The notes under the pieces were generated by a model. That model searched no databases. It saw nothing but the letters and a program-made list of their open reading frames with translations, and was not told where the DNA came from. Positions 12,501 through 19,851 of a DNA stretch of 64,000 nucleotides are shown here, one piece after another. Source of the stretch: Microglena sp. YARC (Eukaryota > Chlorophyta > Chlorophyceae > Chlamydomonadales > Chlamydomonadaceae); contig CM039464.1 of assembly GCA_022414725.1 (NCBI GenBank), forward strand, positions 28,759,543 through 28,823,542, given 5' to 3'. The translations under genes were made by a program, and so were the position numbers. Numbering within the stretch: position 1 is the stretch's first letter; each line of letters starts with the position of its first letter.

Positions 12501-15500
12501 ACACCCTACACCATCACTACCACCCAACACCAAGAGCAGCAAGAAGGGAGCTAACCTCGACCAGCAGGAACCAAAGGTGAGGTCCAACGTCAAGTGGACT
12601 GAACTGGAGGGGTGGGGGGATATTCGTGGCTGCATCACCCCACCACCACCATCATCCCAACACCAACGCCCATCACCAACACCCAACACCAACACCCAAC
12701 ACTAACACCTAACACCCACGAGATGCAACCTGAGCTGGACTATGAGAACAGTCGCGATCTGAAGGCGCCGGACTGTGAGAACGTCATGCCAATATGTGTT
12801 GCTGCATCACCCCACACCCACCACACAACACTACCACCATCACCCCAGCATTACCACGACTCACCACTACCACCACCACCCAATGCTGCCACCACCACCA
12901 CCCAACGCTGCCACCACCACCACTCAACGCTACCACCACCACCACCCAACGCTACCACCACCACCCAACACTACCACCACCACCCAACACTACCACCACC
13001 ACCCAGCACTACCACCACCACCACCCAACACTACCACCACCACCACCCAACGCTACCACCACCACCCAGCACTACCACCACCACCCAGCACTACCACCAC
13101 CACCCAACACTACCACCACCACCCAGCACTACCACCACCACCACCCAACACTACCACCACCACCCAGCACTACCACCACCACCCAGCACTATCACCCAGC
13201 ATCATCACCCAACACCAACACCACCCAACAACATCACCCCACCACCACCACCACCCAGCAACATCCACCAGGTGCAATCTCCACCCAACAACATCACCAC
13301 CCAACACTACCACCCAACACCATCGCCCCACCACCACCCAACACCCACCAGGTCCAATCTCAGCTGGACTATGAGAACGGACGCGATCTGAAGGCGCCTA
13401 GGGTGAAGAAGCAGCAGGAGCTGGATCGAGATGCTGCACGTGTTGAGGAGCTCAAGGCAGTCCAGGCGGCTCATTCTGAAGCTTTAGGAGACGCAGAGAG
13501 GGATATGACCCTCGTCCAGGAGCAGTCTCTGTCCATTAAAGTAGAGGTGAGGGAGATTTTTGCTGTTTGCCTGCTAGTTGGTATTTATGTAAGGAAGCAA
13601 CAGGAGCTGGATCAAGGTGCTGCGCGTTTTGAGGAGCTCAAGGCAGACCAGACAGAAAGAAGCTTTGTTTTTGCTCGTTGACAGTCGTTGATATTTATTT
13701 AATTGTGCTCCTGACATTGGTGGTTGACCCCAGCGCAAGCAAACCGGCTGGCCCTCACAACCTCACACCTGTTTAGGAACTCAAGGCAGTCCAGGCTTCA
13801 GCTCAAGGCATTCCGATGATTCCGGAGACACAGAGAGGGATATGACCCTCGTCCAGGAGCAGTCTTGGTCCATTAAAGTAGACGTGGTGGAGGTTCTAGT
13901 AGTTTGTTTGGTACCCGTGTTGAGGAGCTCAAGACAGTCCAGGCGGCTTATTCCGATGCTTTAGGAGACGCAGACGACCCTGAAAAAGCGTGCTGGCATG
14001 ATTGGCCCTGAGAGACCCGAACCCTAACAACCCCTTCTCCTCACCCTTCAGTTGGACAAGGTTGAAGCTGACATGGCGACCCTGAAAAAGCGTGCTGGCG
14101 TGATTGGTACTGAGAGGGATAAGATTGGCACTGAAGGAGCTAAGATTAGCAAGCTGAAAAGATAAGGCCTACCCCCAACAATCCCTTTCTCCCTCCTCAT
14201 CCCTCCTCACCCCTCAGTTGGACACGGTTGAAGCTGACATGGCGGCCCTAAAGAAACGAGCTGAGAGAGCTGTTTAGAATGCATGCGTCATAGTGCAATA
14301 AAAGTGCATGCCTCACAAGAAAAAGCCCAACCCTGGCAATCCCTTTCTCCTCACCCCTCAGTTGGACAAGGTTGAAGCTGACATGGCGACCCTGAAAAAG
14401 CGTGCTGGCGTGATTGGCACTGAGAGGGCTAAGATTGGCACTGAGGGAGCTAAGATTAGCAAGCTGGGAAGATAAGGCCTAACCCCAACAATCCCTTTCT
14501 CCTCATCCCTCCTCACCCCTCAGTTGGACACGCTTAAAGCTGACATGGCGACCCTGAAGAAACGTGCTGTGAGCTGCCTAGAATGCATTTGTCAGAGTGA
14601 AATAAAAGTTCAGATTCACATTAACAATATTTCTTTCGATTTGGTTTGTATGTACTCAAGAGCTTCCGAGATTGCATGCCTCAGATTGCTTGCCTAGGCA
14701 TGATGAGTGAATGCCTCACAAGAAAAAGCTTAACCCCGACAATCCCTTTCTCCTCACCCCTCAGTTGGACAAGGTTGAAGCTGACATGGCGGCCCTGAAG
14801 AAACGTGCTGAGAGAGCTGCCTTGAATACATGCCTCACAAGAAGAAGCCTAACCCCGACAATCCCTTTCTCCTCAACCCTCAGTTGGACAAGCTTGAAGC
14901 TGACATGGCGACCCTGAAGAAACGTGCTGCCATGATTGGCACTGAGAGAGCTGCCTAGGAGAAACTTAGAAAAACTGACAAGAAAAAGCCTAACCCCCAC
15001 AATCCCTTTCTCCTCACCCCTCACCCCTCCTCTCCCCTCACCTCTCCTCACCACTCACCACTCACCTCTCCCCACCCCTCAGTTGGACGAGGTTGAAGCT
15101 GACATGGCGGCCCTGAAGAAGCATGCTGGCATAATTAGCACAGAGAGAGTTGCCTAGGAGATGCTTAGAAAAGCTGACGAGAAAAAGCCTAACCCCAACA
15201 ATTCCTTCCTCCTCACCCTTCACCCCTCCTCTCCCCTCACCCCTTCTCACCCCTCACCCCACCTTACCTCTCCTCTTCTCACCTCCCCCCTCCTCACCTT
15301 ACCTCTCCTCACCCCTCACCCCTCACCTTACCTCTCCTTACCCCTCAGTTGGACAAGGTTGAAGCTGACATGGCGGCCCTGAAAAAACGTGCTGGCATGA
15401 TTGGAACTGAGAGAGCTAAGATTGGAAAGGGGCAAGCCCAGGTGGAGGCCGCGTTGGAGCAGCTCAGCAGTAAGGCGGCAGACTTGATCAGCACAGCGAG

Positions 15501-18500
15501 GATGGAGCAGGTGTGTAGTAAATGAATACTGCAAGAACCAGACTTCACTCTGCCTTACATCATGTTTTCCACCTAGAGAGTATTGGTTATCAGGTGTGTT
15601 TTGGTAGTGGTGGTGGTCAGGAGGGGGGGGGGGAGAGAGAGAGAGCAGCTAAGCAGTAAGGCGGCAGACTTGATCAGCTCAGCCAGGATGGAGCAGGTGC
15701 GTAATAAACAAATACTGCAAGAACCAGAATCCACCCTGCCTTACATCATGTTTTCCACCTAGACAGTATTGGTTATTAGGTGTGTTTGGTGGTGGTGGTC
15801 GGGGGGGGGGGGGGGACAGCTCAGCAGTAAGGCAACAGACTTGATCAGCACAGGATGGAGAAGGTGTGGTTGGTGGTGGTCCGGGGGGGTATGGTGGTGG
15901 TGATGGTCCGGGGAATTTGCGAATATTTTTTGTTTATGGTGGAAACTTGCACTGGTACTGGCCCTACTGGAACGCTCAACTGCCAGAAAGGCTTGTTCTG
16001 TTCACAACCACCGGTGGCAAGGTGTAGGGAGGTAATCGGAGGTCTCCATGTCCATTTGAGCACGCCTGACATCAGCCACAGGATGCCGTTTGGTGCTTTC
16101 ATTCGTGGGGAGATCGACCTGAAGGATGGCAGGCGTGCTCATATGGACATGGGTACCTCTAATTACTGGTAATTACCTCCTACACCTTGCCACCACCTCC
16201 GATTACCTCTTGTTACCTCCTTCATCTTGCCACCACCTCCGATTAACTCTCACCACCTGCCATCCTTCAGGTTGATCTCCTCAGGAATGACAGCACCAAA
16301 CAGCAGTGTGTGGCTGATTGCAGGCGTGTTCAGATGAACATGGATACCTCTAATTACCTCTTGCACCTTGCCACCACCTCCTATGAACTCTCACCACCTG
16401 CTATCCTTCAGGTCGATCTCCCCACGAAGGACAGCACCAAACGACAGCGGGTGGCCGATGACGAGGAGGGGCAAACAGGAATTGGCAACGTGGATGCAGA
16501 ACTTTCACAACTAGATTTCTCTGAGTTGCCGCGTCCGCTGTCAAGCAAGTCTATGGGTGCAAAGGAGAAGGAAGCAGCAGAAAGGTAGGTGTGGGACTGG
16601 ACAGGATAAAACAAAAGGATTGGGGTGTTGGGCACTCTGCCTTCGAGGAGGGCCGAACCGCTGGACTCAGAACAGGAATGGGGGATGTGGATGAAGAACT
16701 TGCTCACCTAGATTTCTCTGAGTTGCCGCATCTGCTGTCAAGCAAGTCTATGGGTGTACAGGAGAAGGAAGCAGCAGAAAGGTGGTGTGGGACTGGTCGA
16801 GATGTATGTATGTTGCAGTCCAGAGGTAGGCCAAATAGGCTAATGGGACTTGCCCAACCGTAACAGGATTAAAGGAAGAGATTGGGGTGTAGGGTACTAT
16901 GAGGTGTGGAACTGGACAGGATAAAACAAAAGGATGTATTGGGTTGTAGGGTACTGGGTGGGTGGGGGACTGGACGGGATAAAACAAAAAGACGTCTTGG
17001 GGTGTTGGGCGCTCTGCCTTTGAGGGGTGCCAAACTGCTGAACGGAATGGGCAATGTGGATGCAGAACTTTCACAACTATATTTATCTGAGTTGACGCAA
17101 CCGCTGTTAAGCAAGTCTATGGGTGCGAAGTAGAAGGAAGCAGCATAAAGTAGAAGGATCTATCTAACAACTCAACCATTGCACCAGGAGTAAACAAATG
17201 GGCCTGTCATCTCTAAATCCTGAGGAGGGCTGACTCCCTCCCCCCCCCCCCCCCCCCCCCCCCCTCTTTAAATAGAAAGAAGAGGCATGGCAGATTGCAC
17301 CTGTCAGAAATCTGGCCAGACAATGGTTCTCTTTTCCCTTCGATTTTTGATTGGTGCAATGGTAGGGGAGTATGATTGATCCTGGCAGAAAGGTGGGTGA
17401 GTTGGAATAAAACGAATAGTTTAGGGCGAGGGCTCTGCCTTGAGGAGTACCAACCCGCTGATATCGGAACAGGAACGGGGAATGTGGTGCAGAACTTGCT
17501 CAACTTTTGCAGATTTTTCTGACTTGCCGCGTCCGCTGTTGAACAAAGGTAGATGGAGCCGGAGTTCAATGCGGTGCTGTACTTGATTCACCCACCCCAC
17601 CCCAGGCAAATTCACACACCCCCAATTCACACACTCCTCACCCACCCACCCCACCCCAGGCAAATTCAAACACCCCACCCCTCACCCACCACTCACAGGC
17701 AAATTCAACAGAAGATTGCTGATGTGATGGCTGAGATGGAGAAATCAGCCCCCAACATGAAAGCGCTGGAGCAGTTTGAGGCGGTGAAGGAGAAGGAGCG
17801 GGAGGTCAATGCCGCACTCGACCAAGCTCGGCAGGAGACCCAATCTGCTGCGGATGCTTTTAGGAAGGTCCACCAGCGTCGCTACGACACTTTCATGGCG
17901 GCTTTCACACACATTAGCCAAGAGATTGATGTTATATATAAGGACCTCACACGCAGCGGCCCTCATCCTCTTGGTGGGTTACGCTACAACCACATCCCCA
18001 CGCCCACCACATACCCACCAAGTTGAAACCATTATCACCACCACCACCACTACTACCACCTCACACACACCCAACACCAACAACAATCTATAAGGACCTC
18101 ACACGCAGCGGCCCTCATCCTCTTGGTGGGTTACGCTACAACCACACCCCCACCAAGTTGACACCATTGTCACCACCACCTGCATGATACAACCTCACCG
18201 CCACCATCACTACCACCACCACACACGCCCCCAACACCAACAACAATCTATAAGGACCACACACGCAGCGGCCCTCATCCTCTTGGGTTTTTTTGCTACA
18301 ACCACACCCCTACACCCACCACAAACCCACCAAGTTGACACCATTATCACCACCACCTGCATGATACAACCTCACCACCACCACTACCACCACCACACAT
18401 ACCCCCAACACTAACCCTTCGACTTCCTAACTGACTATCTGAACAACGGACTGTCAAGAAAAGAAGCACTTGTGCAACCAACAGAAAACCACTTGCACTT

Positions 18501-19851
18501 GCAACCAACACAAAACACTTTCACAAAGCTCTCGCAACACAAAGCACTTGCAACCGATTGCAAGACTGCCTCATTGGCAGAGACTTTACAACAGACGGAC
18601 AAACTAACAGACCCCTTACTTAGCTGAGACATACCAACAGGCAAACAAACCCTGTTTCTGGCAAAGAAATGCTTACAAACAAACCCGTTTGGCAGGTGTC
18701 AATGCATACCTGAGTCTGGAAGATACCAACGATCCCTTCCTCTCCGGCATCAAGATTCCGCCATGACCCCCACAAAGCGATGCCGAGACATGGAGCAGCT
18801 CTCTGGTGGCGAGAAGACAGTGGCAGCTCTGGCCTTGCTCTTTGCAATTCATTCACACCGCCCCTCTCCTTTCTTCTTGCTGGACACATACTCTCAGACA
18901 AATAAACAAACATGTTTCCGGCAAACATATACTTACAGCCAAACAAACAGACTAACCCCGTTTTGGGCCGACACATAGTTACAAACAATCAAACCCGTTT
19001 GGCAGGTGGCACTGCATACCTGAGTCTGGAAGATACCGACAATCCCTTCCTCTCCGGCATCAAGTATACCGCCATGCCCCCCACAAAGCGATTCCGAGAC
19101 ATGGAGCAACTCTCTGGTGGCGAGAAGACAGTGGCAGCTTTGGCCTTGCTCTTTGCAATTCATTCATACCGCCCCTCGCCTTTCTTCGTGCTGGACGAAG
19201 TAGACGCAGCCTTAGACGCCACCAACGTGGCCCGGGTAGCTCACTACATTCGAAACAAGACTCGCAAGGAAAGGGAAGCTGGAAACCCCTTCCAGTCCAT
19301 TGTCATCTCCTTGAAGGTGGGTATTAGCATTTGGGGATATTTTACTTCACTACTTTTCACAAACACACGATAGCGCAATATACCCTGGGTGGCTCATTAC
19401 ATTTAAGTGTGGAGAGTGTTTGCATTGGTTTGGAGGGGCGTGGTATGAACGGGACCCTACCGTACGCCGCAGCTGGTGGAAGTCACCATATCCATAAAGT
19501 ATATATAATGTGGATCAAATTAATGCCCCTCCTGAGTTGTCCCGCCATAGTGGTCCAAGCCTAATGTGTTATATGATTATTTAGTTATTATGACTACATG
19601 CTGATCCAAATGTCTACTGTTGGCCTTCTGTCCATTACTCCCTGACCTCGTCGAACAAAGCCTAAATAAGCTATCTAACAATGTATGCTATCTCACAAAG
19701 CATGTACCTGTCCTGTGAATGCCAGGACATCTTCTACGAGAAAGCTGATGCTCTAGTTGGAGTGGCTCGCGATGTGGACCTTGGGTGCAGTCGAACGTTC
19801 ACCTTTGATCTAAACCGCTTTGAGGCACCCCAGGAAGCTGACGCTCGATGA
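1239..19851 (+). CDS. SMC1: SMC1 cohesin subunit, partial (lacks N-terminal head)
   Basis: Sixteen exons (1239-1392, 2256-2355, 3494-3560, 4194-4390, 5359-5495, 6210-6400, 7164-7355, 9022-9233, 10118-10265, 12075-12233, 13352-13546, 15349-15510, 16412-16584, 17699-17973, 19006-19316, 19726-19851) total 2799 nt and join in one frame to a TGA, giving 932 residues. Seen: coiled coil (about residues 1-215), hinge (about 216-360, with DCIQYLKEQ and [12 protein letters not shown]), second coil (about 370-785), then the C-terminal ATPase lobe with signature LSGGEKT near 823, Walker [13 protein letters not shown] near 847, and a terminal beta strand. Known: SMC1 pairs with SMC3 in the ring-shaped cohesin complex that holds sister chromatids together. 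Length and order match the C-terminal three quarters of animal SMC1. The Walker A lobe, about 290 residues, should lie left of position 1. All introns are GT-AG and many contain decayed partial exon copies. SMC1 is chosen over SMC3 or condensin SMCs from the hinge and head sequence. Confidence 0.93.
1835..2145. repeat. GTGTACATCTTGACAATATG minisatellite
   Basis: Degenerate units of about 19 and 37 bp built on TGTACATCTTGA, TGTGTATATGTTGA and TGTGCACATATTGATAA, in the SMC1 intron after the first recognised exon. Confidence 0.85.
2256..2355 (+). CDS. SMC1: SMC1 exon, coiled coil
   Basis: The acceptor TGCAG ends at 2255 and the donor GTATGT begins at 2356. It continues the reading frame with [15 protein letters not shown] and ends in EEYNRIK, the last Lys being split across the intron. 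Phase 1 in, phase 2 out. Confidence 0.88.
2628..2804. mobile_element. 177-bp MITE-like element with 37-bp terminal inverted repeats
   Basis: The left end TTATAGCAATTCAGGGGATG then AACTGGACAAAACGTTT is inverted at the right end (AAACGTTTGTCCAGTTCATC then CTCTGAATTGCCATAA), with only about three differences. It is too short to encode a protein. No second copy is visible in this window. Confidence 0.85.
2976..3150 (+). repeat. GCAAGCGAC-family dispersed repeat copy
   Basis: GACAAGTCTTAGGCAGCGGC, GCAAGCGACGGTGAGAATTG, CAGTTGGCTGACGTGTCAGG and a GGGTGACCCTGGGG end are shared with the copies at 8413, 9490, 44212 and 58566. Confidence 0.85.
3262..3432. repeat. ATCATATGAT palindromic element
   Basis: The fullest copy: AGCATATCATATGATGTCGA, ATACAAATTGCATCATATGC, TATATAAATGGTAACTTAAG, GTCAGACTGCCGGCATCATA, then TGATATCATATCATATAATA. 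About 170 bp, in an SMC1 intron just before the short exon at 3494. Confidence 0.85.
3494..3560 (+). CDS. SMC1: SMC1 short coiled-coil exon
   Basis: A 67-nt exon between acceptor TTTCGCAG and donor GTAATT. It encodes [19 protein letters not shown] followed by QQQ. It was chosen because it restores phase 0 between its neighbours and continues the heptad-like composition. Confidence 0.82.
4194..4390 (+). CDS. SMC1: SMC1 exon, coiled coil
   Basis: The acceptor CTTCTAAG ends at 4193 and the donor GTAAGA begins at 4391. The product begins [19 protein letters not shown] and is strongly Ala/Glu/Lys/Arg rich, ending QDENRRKK. Phase 0 in, phase 2 out. Its downstream intron contains five upstream-type echoes of the next exon. 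Confidence 0.9.
4425..4490 (+). repeat. Short GGGGGCCAGCC dispersed repeat
   Basis: TTACGAAGTGTGAGCTTGAG then GGGGCCAGCCCGTTGCTTGC and ACTGGGATCAACCACCAC. Other copies: three at 48075-48360, inverted at 13715-13775, 33190-33250 and 49045-49130, and diverged ones at 47228, 53525 and 57698. The unit is about 60-70 bp, framed by GGTTG and CAACC. Confidence 0.8.
4595..5358 (+). repeat. Five tandem echoes of the 5' half of the following SMC1 exon
   Basis: Acceptor-plus-exon-start copies begin at about 4717, 4837, 4978, 5099 and 5240, ahead of the intact exon at 5359; a copy without acceptor sits near 4608. Spacing alternates at about 120 and 141 bp. Each copy holds the CTTCCAG acceptor, the TGCTGAGCGC exon start and the stretch down to GAGAAGCAG, then diverges into intron sequence (CAGCTGTTCATCACTGATAT). 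None reaches a donor, so they are acceptor-only pseudo-exons. Confidence 0.9.
5359..5495 (+). CDS. SMC1: SMC1 exon leading into the hinge
   Basis: The acceptor CCTTCCAG ends at 5358 and the donor GTAGGT begins at 5496. It encodes [17 protein letters not shown], then the pre-hinge segment ending LKRLFPG, which matches the conserved SIKRLYPG of animal SMC1. Phase 2 in, phase 1 out. It is the only copy in this local array with both splice sites. Confidence 0.92.
5535..5775 (+). repeat. Two echoes of the 3' half of the preceding SMC1 exon with donor
   Basis: Two copies (about 5540-5637 and 5669-5767) repeat the exon segment from the GCTGACAG region through GCATTAGCTTCCCTCAAG to the CCCAGGTAG donor. 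Both carry a short duplicated insertion (GGAAAATAGGAAAAT) that shifts the frame, so they are not usable exons in the SMC1 frame. Confidence 0.88.
5800..5905 (+). repeat. SINE-like repeat with (ATC)n tail
   Basis: GGGCACATTTGGAGTCCAGT then AGGGCACCAGGAAAAATGTA, followed by ATCATCATCATCCTCATC. The same core occurs at 49160, 49260, 55030 (-), 57605, 60690 (-) and 62600 (-), in most cases next to a trinucleotide ATC/GAT or related tail, the arrangement of a SINE 3' end. Confidence 0.7.
6210..6400 (+). CDS. SMC1: SMC1 exon, first half of the hinge
   Basis: The acceptor TTTAGCAG ends at 6209 and the donor GTGAGT begins at 6401. It encodes [20 protein letters not shown], then [20 protein letters not shown] and YLKEQ, the conserved SMC1 hinge block. 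Phase 1 in, phase 0 out. The hinge dimerises with that of SMC3; that role is family knowledge. Confidence 0.95.
6455..7160. repeat. Intron C/CA tract and CACCATGATTA minisatellite
   Basis: Poly-C (about 6470-6490) and (CA)n are followed by degenerate repeats of CACCATGATTAACCCC plus CAATTTAACCCCACGATTAA. The unit resembles the acceptor of the next exon (CACCATGATTAG), and one unit at 6711-6745 still carries the exon start (AGGTGAAGCCTGTGAGTGAG). The array may have grown out of that splice junction. Confidence 0.75.
7164..7355 (+). CDS. SMC1: SMC1 exon, second half of the hinge
   Basis: The acceptor GATTAG ends at 7163 and the donor GTGATA begins at 7356. It reads [49 protein letters not shown] and HKVVSK, a close match to the animal hinge (VKPTDEKL, GNALVCDNVEDARRIAFGG). 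64 codons, phase 0 to 0. Confidence 0.95.
7356..8175 (+). repeat. Exon-end echoes and the minisatellite derived from them
   Basis: The intron is built of units like GGTGGTATCTAATTTTCATT and GGTTTCTAAGGTGAG; the latter contains the end of the upstream exon (GTTTCTAAG) plus its donor. Clear longer copies of the exon 3' part lie at 7585-7644 (frame kept in part) and 8075-8170 (GTGTGGCAACACCTTGGAGT through GTATCTAAG). A further fragment is at about 8768-8795. Confidence 0.8.
8413..8900. repeat. GCAAGCGAC-family dispersed repeat with inverted ends
   Basis: The left end (AAGTCTTAGGCAGCGTCGC, then AAGCGAC) is inverted at the right end, 8867-8898 (GTCGCTTGCGATGCTGCC, then TAGGACTTG). The body holds a poly-G tract, a GGTTACCCTGGGGGCT block and a fragment of the neighbouring SMC1 exon echo, so this may be one element with about 35-bp inverted termini or two copies in opposite orientation. 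Related copies lie at 2976-3150, 9490-9735, 44212-44395 and 58566-58780. Confidence 0.6.
9022..9233 (+). CDS. SMC1: SMC1 exon, post-hinge and second coil
   Basis: The acceptor CTCTACAG ends at 9021 and the donor GTGGGT begins at 9234. It encodes [18 protein letters not shown] (conserved DGTLFQKSGVISGG in animal SMC1), then coil. Phase 0 in, phase 2 out. Confidence 0.94.
9235..9425 (-). repeat. Copy of the GCGATCGCTAG / ACAGCGTTTTA dispersed repeat (inverted)
   Basis: TTAGGCCTCCTCAAGGGACA, GCGTTTTACAGCTTTTAAAG and the end CCAAAACGGGGTCAAAAGC are the reverse complement of the better copies at 53165-53385 and 58345-58552. It has no coding content. Confidence 0.7.
9490..9735 (+). repeat. GCAAGCGAC-family dispersed repeat copy
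   Basis: It begins ATGCAGCATCGCAAGCGACG and includes AACCGAAGCCAGTTATGAGA, CAGTTGGCTGACTTGTCACG and a terminal AAGGGGGGGCTCCGCTC block, all shared with other copies. A local triplication of GAGGGACAAATTGGATACCC lies at 9650-9710. Confidence 0.8.
9935..10035 (+). repeat. Upstream echo of the next SMC1 exon
   Basis: GGGCAAGGTTTGCTGCTGAA through CTGCCACCGAGAGGG duplicates the acceptor and first two thirds of the exon at 10118. Indels (GTTTGCAGGAGATGCTGACC) break the frame. A shorter piece (GAGCACCAACCCGTTGCAGG) is at about 9449. Confidence 0.85.
10118..10265 (+). CDS. SMC1: SMC1 exon, second coil
   Basis: The acceptor GGGCAAG ends at 10117 and the donor GTAGGA begins at 10266. With the two bases carried over it reads [20 protein letters not shown], then [13 protein letters not shown]. 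Phase 2 in, phase 0 out. A downstream echo of its 3' end with donor lies at 10478-10533. Confidence 0.85.
10266..10640 (+). repeat. TTTCAAGTTGTGTGTGATGGTGG repeats with an exon-end echo
   Basis: Four units of about 50-60 bp (TATTTCAAGTTGTGTGTGAT followed by GGTGG runs) follow the donor. The unit at 10478-10533 contains the exon segment GACAGCCTGGTGTATGAGAA through AAGATATTG plus GTAGG. This is a tandem duplication spanning a 5' splice junction. Confidence 0.8.
10940..12005 (-). mobile_element. Candidate degenerate hAT-like DNA transposon fragment in an SMC1 intron
   Basis: Both ends carry the TAGGGCTA motif in opposite orientation (CTAATAGGGCTATTAGC near 10950; GCTAGTAGCCCTAATAG near 11976). 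Between them the minus strand encodes about 115 residues in one frame from ATG at 11664 ([19 protein letters not shown]) down to 11330, interrupted by one TAG. Past the stop it reads [16 protein letters not shown], then [20 protein letters not shown], resembling the BED-type finger found at the start of hAT transposases. I see no later transposase domain and no clear 8-bp target duplication, so this is a truncated or non-autonomous copy at best. Confidence 0.4.
12075..12233 (+). CDS. SMC1: SMC1 exon, second coil with conserved [11 protein letters not shown] motif
   Basis: The acceptor CCTTGCAG ends at 12074 and the donor GTGGGG begins at 12234. It encodes [20 protein letters not shown] followed by [10 protein letters not shown], matching animal [20 protein letters not shown]. 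53 codons, phase 0 to 0. Confidence 0.95.
12234..12620 (+). repeat. Two exon-end echoes in (CACCAC)n DNA
   Basis: Copies ending at 12399 and 12576 repeat the exon end (CTAAACTTGACCAGCAGGAA, TCAAAG) with donor GTGGG or GTGAGG and the following intron text GTCCAACGCCAAGGGGAC. They are separated by CCACCACC-rich tracts. Confidence 0.85.
12620..13350. repeat. (CCACCACCACCCAACACTA)n minisatellite
   Basis: About 0.7 kb of CCACCACCACCCAACACTAC-type repeats, open in three forward frames (His/Pro/Thr rich) only because the unit lacks stops. An upstream echo of the next exon (GAGCTGGACTATGAGAACAG, TCGCGATCTGAAGGCGCC) is embedded at 12722-12778. Confidence 0.9.
13352..13546 (+). CDS. SMC1: SMC1 exon, second coil
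   Basis: The acceptor CCACCAG ends at 13351 and the donor GTGAGG begins at 13547. It encodes [20 protein letters not shown] and the coil [20 protein letters not shown], corresponding to animal IQLDFEKNQL. 65 codons, phase 0 to 0. Confidence 0.9.
13590..13990 (+). repeat. Three downstream echoes of the preceding SMC1 exon
   Basis: Partial copies at about 13590-13655, 13778-13880 and 13912-13985 repeat segments such as GAGGAGCTCAAGGCAGTCCA and ATATGACCCTCGTCCAGGAG, with indels and stops. One retains the exon end GTCCATTAAAGTAGA. An inverted copy of the GGGGCCAGCC repeat lies between (13715-13775). Confidence 0.85.
14050..15348 (+). repeat. Seven tandem upstream echoes of the next SMC1 exon
   Basis: Acceptor-plus-start copies (CCCCTCAG then TTGGACAAGGTTGAAGCTGA) begin near 14053, 14219, 14361, 14524, 14765, 14884 and 15083, before the intact exon at 15349. 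Spacing runs from about 120 to 265 bp. Between them lie CCCTCACCCCTCCTC tracts. Copies end after an AGAGAGCTGCCTAG or AAGATAAGG segment with stop codons and no donor. Confidence 0.9.
15349..15510 (+). CDS. SMC1: SMC1 exon, second coil
   Basis: The acceptor CCCCTCAG ends at 15348 and the donor GTGTGT begins at 15511. It reads [20 protein letters not shown] and [15 protein letters not shown]. It is the eighth and only complete copy in its array, 54 codons, phase 0 to 0. Confidence 0.9.
15600..15870 (+). repeat. Two exon-end echoes with donor
   Basis: Copies ending at 15696 (GATGGAGCAG then GTGCG) and 15863 (GATGGAGAAG then GTGTGG) repeat the end of the preceding exon plus CTTACATCATGTTTTCCACC intron text. 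Each is preceded by a poly-G run. Confidence 0.85.
16412..16584 (+). CDS. SMC1: SMC1 exon, linker with acidic and basic stretch
   Basis: The acceptor TCCTTCAG ends at 16411 and the donor GTAGGT begins at 16585. It encodes [20 protein letters not shown], then [15 protein letters not shown] and [13 protein letters not shown]. It corresponds to the animal segment around LPLSKGTMDDISQ through IDYGDLCEDL. Phase 0 in, phase 2 out. A decayed upstream echo is at 16268-16345. Confidence 0.88.
16673..17560 (+). repeat. Three downstream echoes of the preceding SMC1 exon
   Basis: Copies at about 16673-16781, 17044-17145 and 17460-17545 repeat the exon 3' half (GTGGATGCAGAACTTTCACA, TTGCCGCGTCCGCTG, AGCAAGTCTATGGGTG). 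The first keeps the exon end and GTGGTG; the second has an early stop (AAGTAG). ACTGGACAGGATAAAACAAA intron text repeats with them. A poly-C tract lies at 17238-17264. Confidence 0.85.
17699..17973 (+). CDS. SMC1: SMC1 exon, end of second coil before the head
   Basis: The acceptor ACTCACAG ends at 17698 and the donor GTGGGT begins at 17974. It encodes [19 protein letters not shown], then [20 protein letters not shown] and YKDLTRS, closely matching animal APNMKAMEKLESV and [20 protein letters not shown]. Phase 2 in, phase 1 out. Confidence 0.96.
17974..18420 (+). repeat. Two exon-end echoes in a CACCACC intron
   Basis: Copies at about 18090-18135 and 18250-18288 repeat TATAAGGACCTCACACGCAG and CGGCCCTCATCCTCTTGG with the donor and the next 100 bases (ACGCTACAACCACA, AAGTTGACACCATT). 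The unit is about 150 bp, a tandem triplication spanning the splice junction. Confidence 0.9.
18694..18890 (+). pseudogene. Frame-broken duplicate of the SMC1 ATPase-head exon
   Basis: GGCAGGTGTCAATGCATACC through TTCTTCTTGCTGGAC duplicates the acceptor and first 60 percent of the exon at 19006. A one-base loss near 18755 (ATCAAGATTCCGCC against ATCAAGTATACCGCC) shifts the frame, and the copy stops before the Walker B aspartate-rich end, so it cannot supply a working head. It remains highly similar, suggesting a recent duplication. Confidence 0.9.
19006..19316 (+). CDS. SMC1: SMC1 exon, C-terminal ATPase head (signature and Walker B)
   Basis: The acceptor TTGGCAG ends at 19005 and the donor GTGGGT begins at 19317. 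It encodes the ABC signature [20 protein letters not shown], Walker [16 protein letters not shown] and the following FQSIVISLK. All catalytic residues expected for this lobe are present. Phase 1 in, phase 0 out. Confidence 0.98.
19726..19851 (+). CDS. SMC1: SMC1 last exon (copy A)
   Basis: The acceptor AATGCCAG ends at 19725 and the exon runs to TGA at 19849-19851. It encodes [20 protein letters not shown] and [17 protein letters not shown]. Animal SMC1 has EEFYTKAESLIGV and VLTFDL here, so this completes the head domain. Confidence 0.93.
   Translation, partial: DIFYEKADALVGVARDVDLGCSRTFTFDLNRFEAPQEADAR

Noticed and set aside
12612..13681. Single 295-codon gene with His/Thr/Pro-rich N-terminus
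   Set aside because: Its N-terminal two thirds is CCACCACC intron repeat; only 13352-13546 is a real exon (SMC1).
14053..15160. Extra SMC1 exons [16 protein letters not shown]
   Set aside because: Copies contain stops and lack donors; only the 15349 copy joins in phase on both sides.
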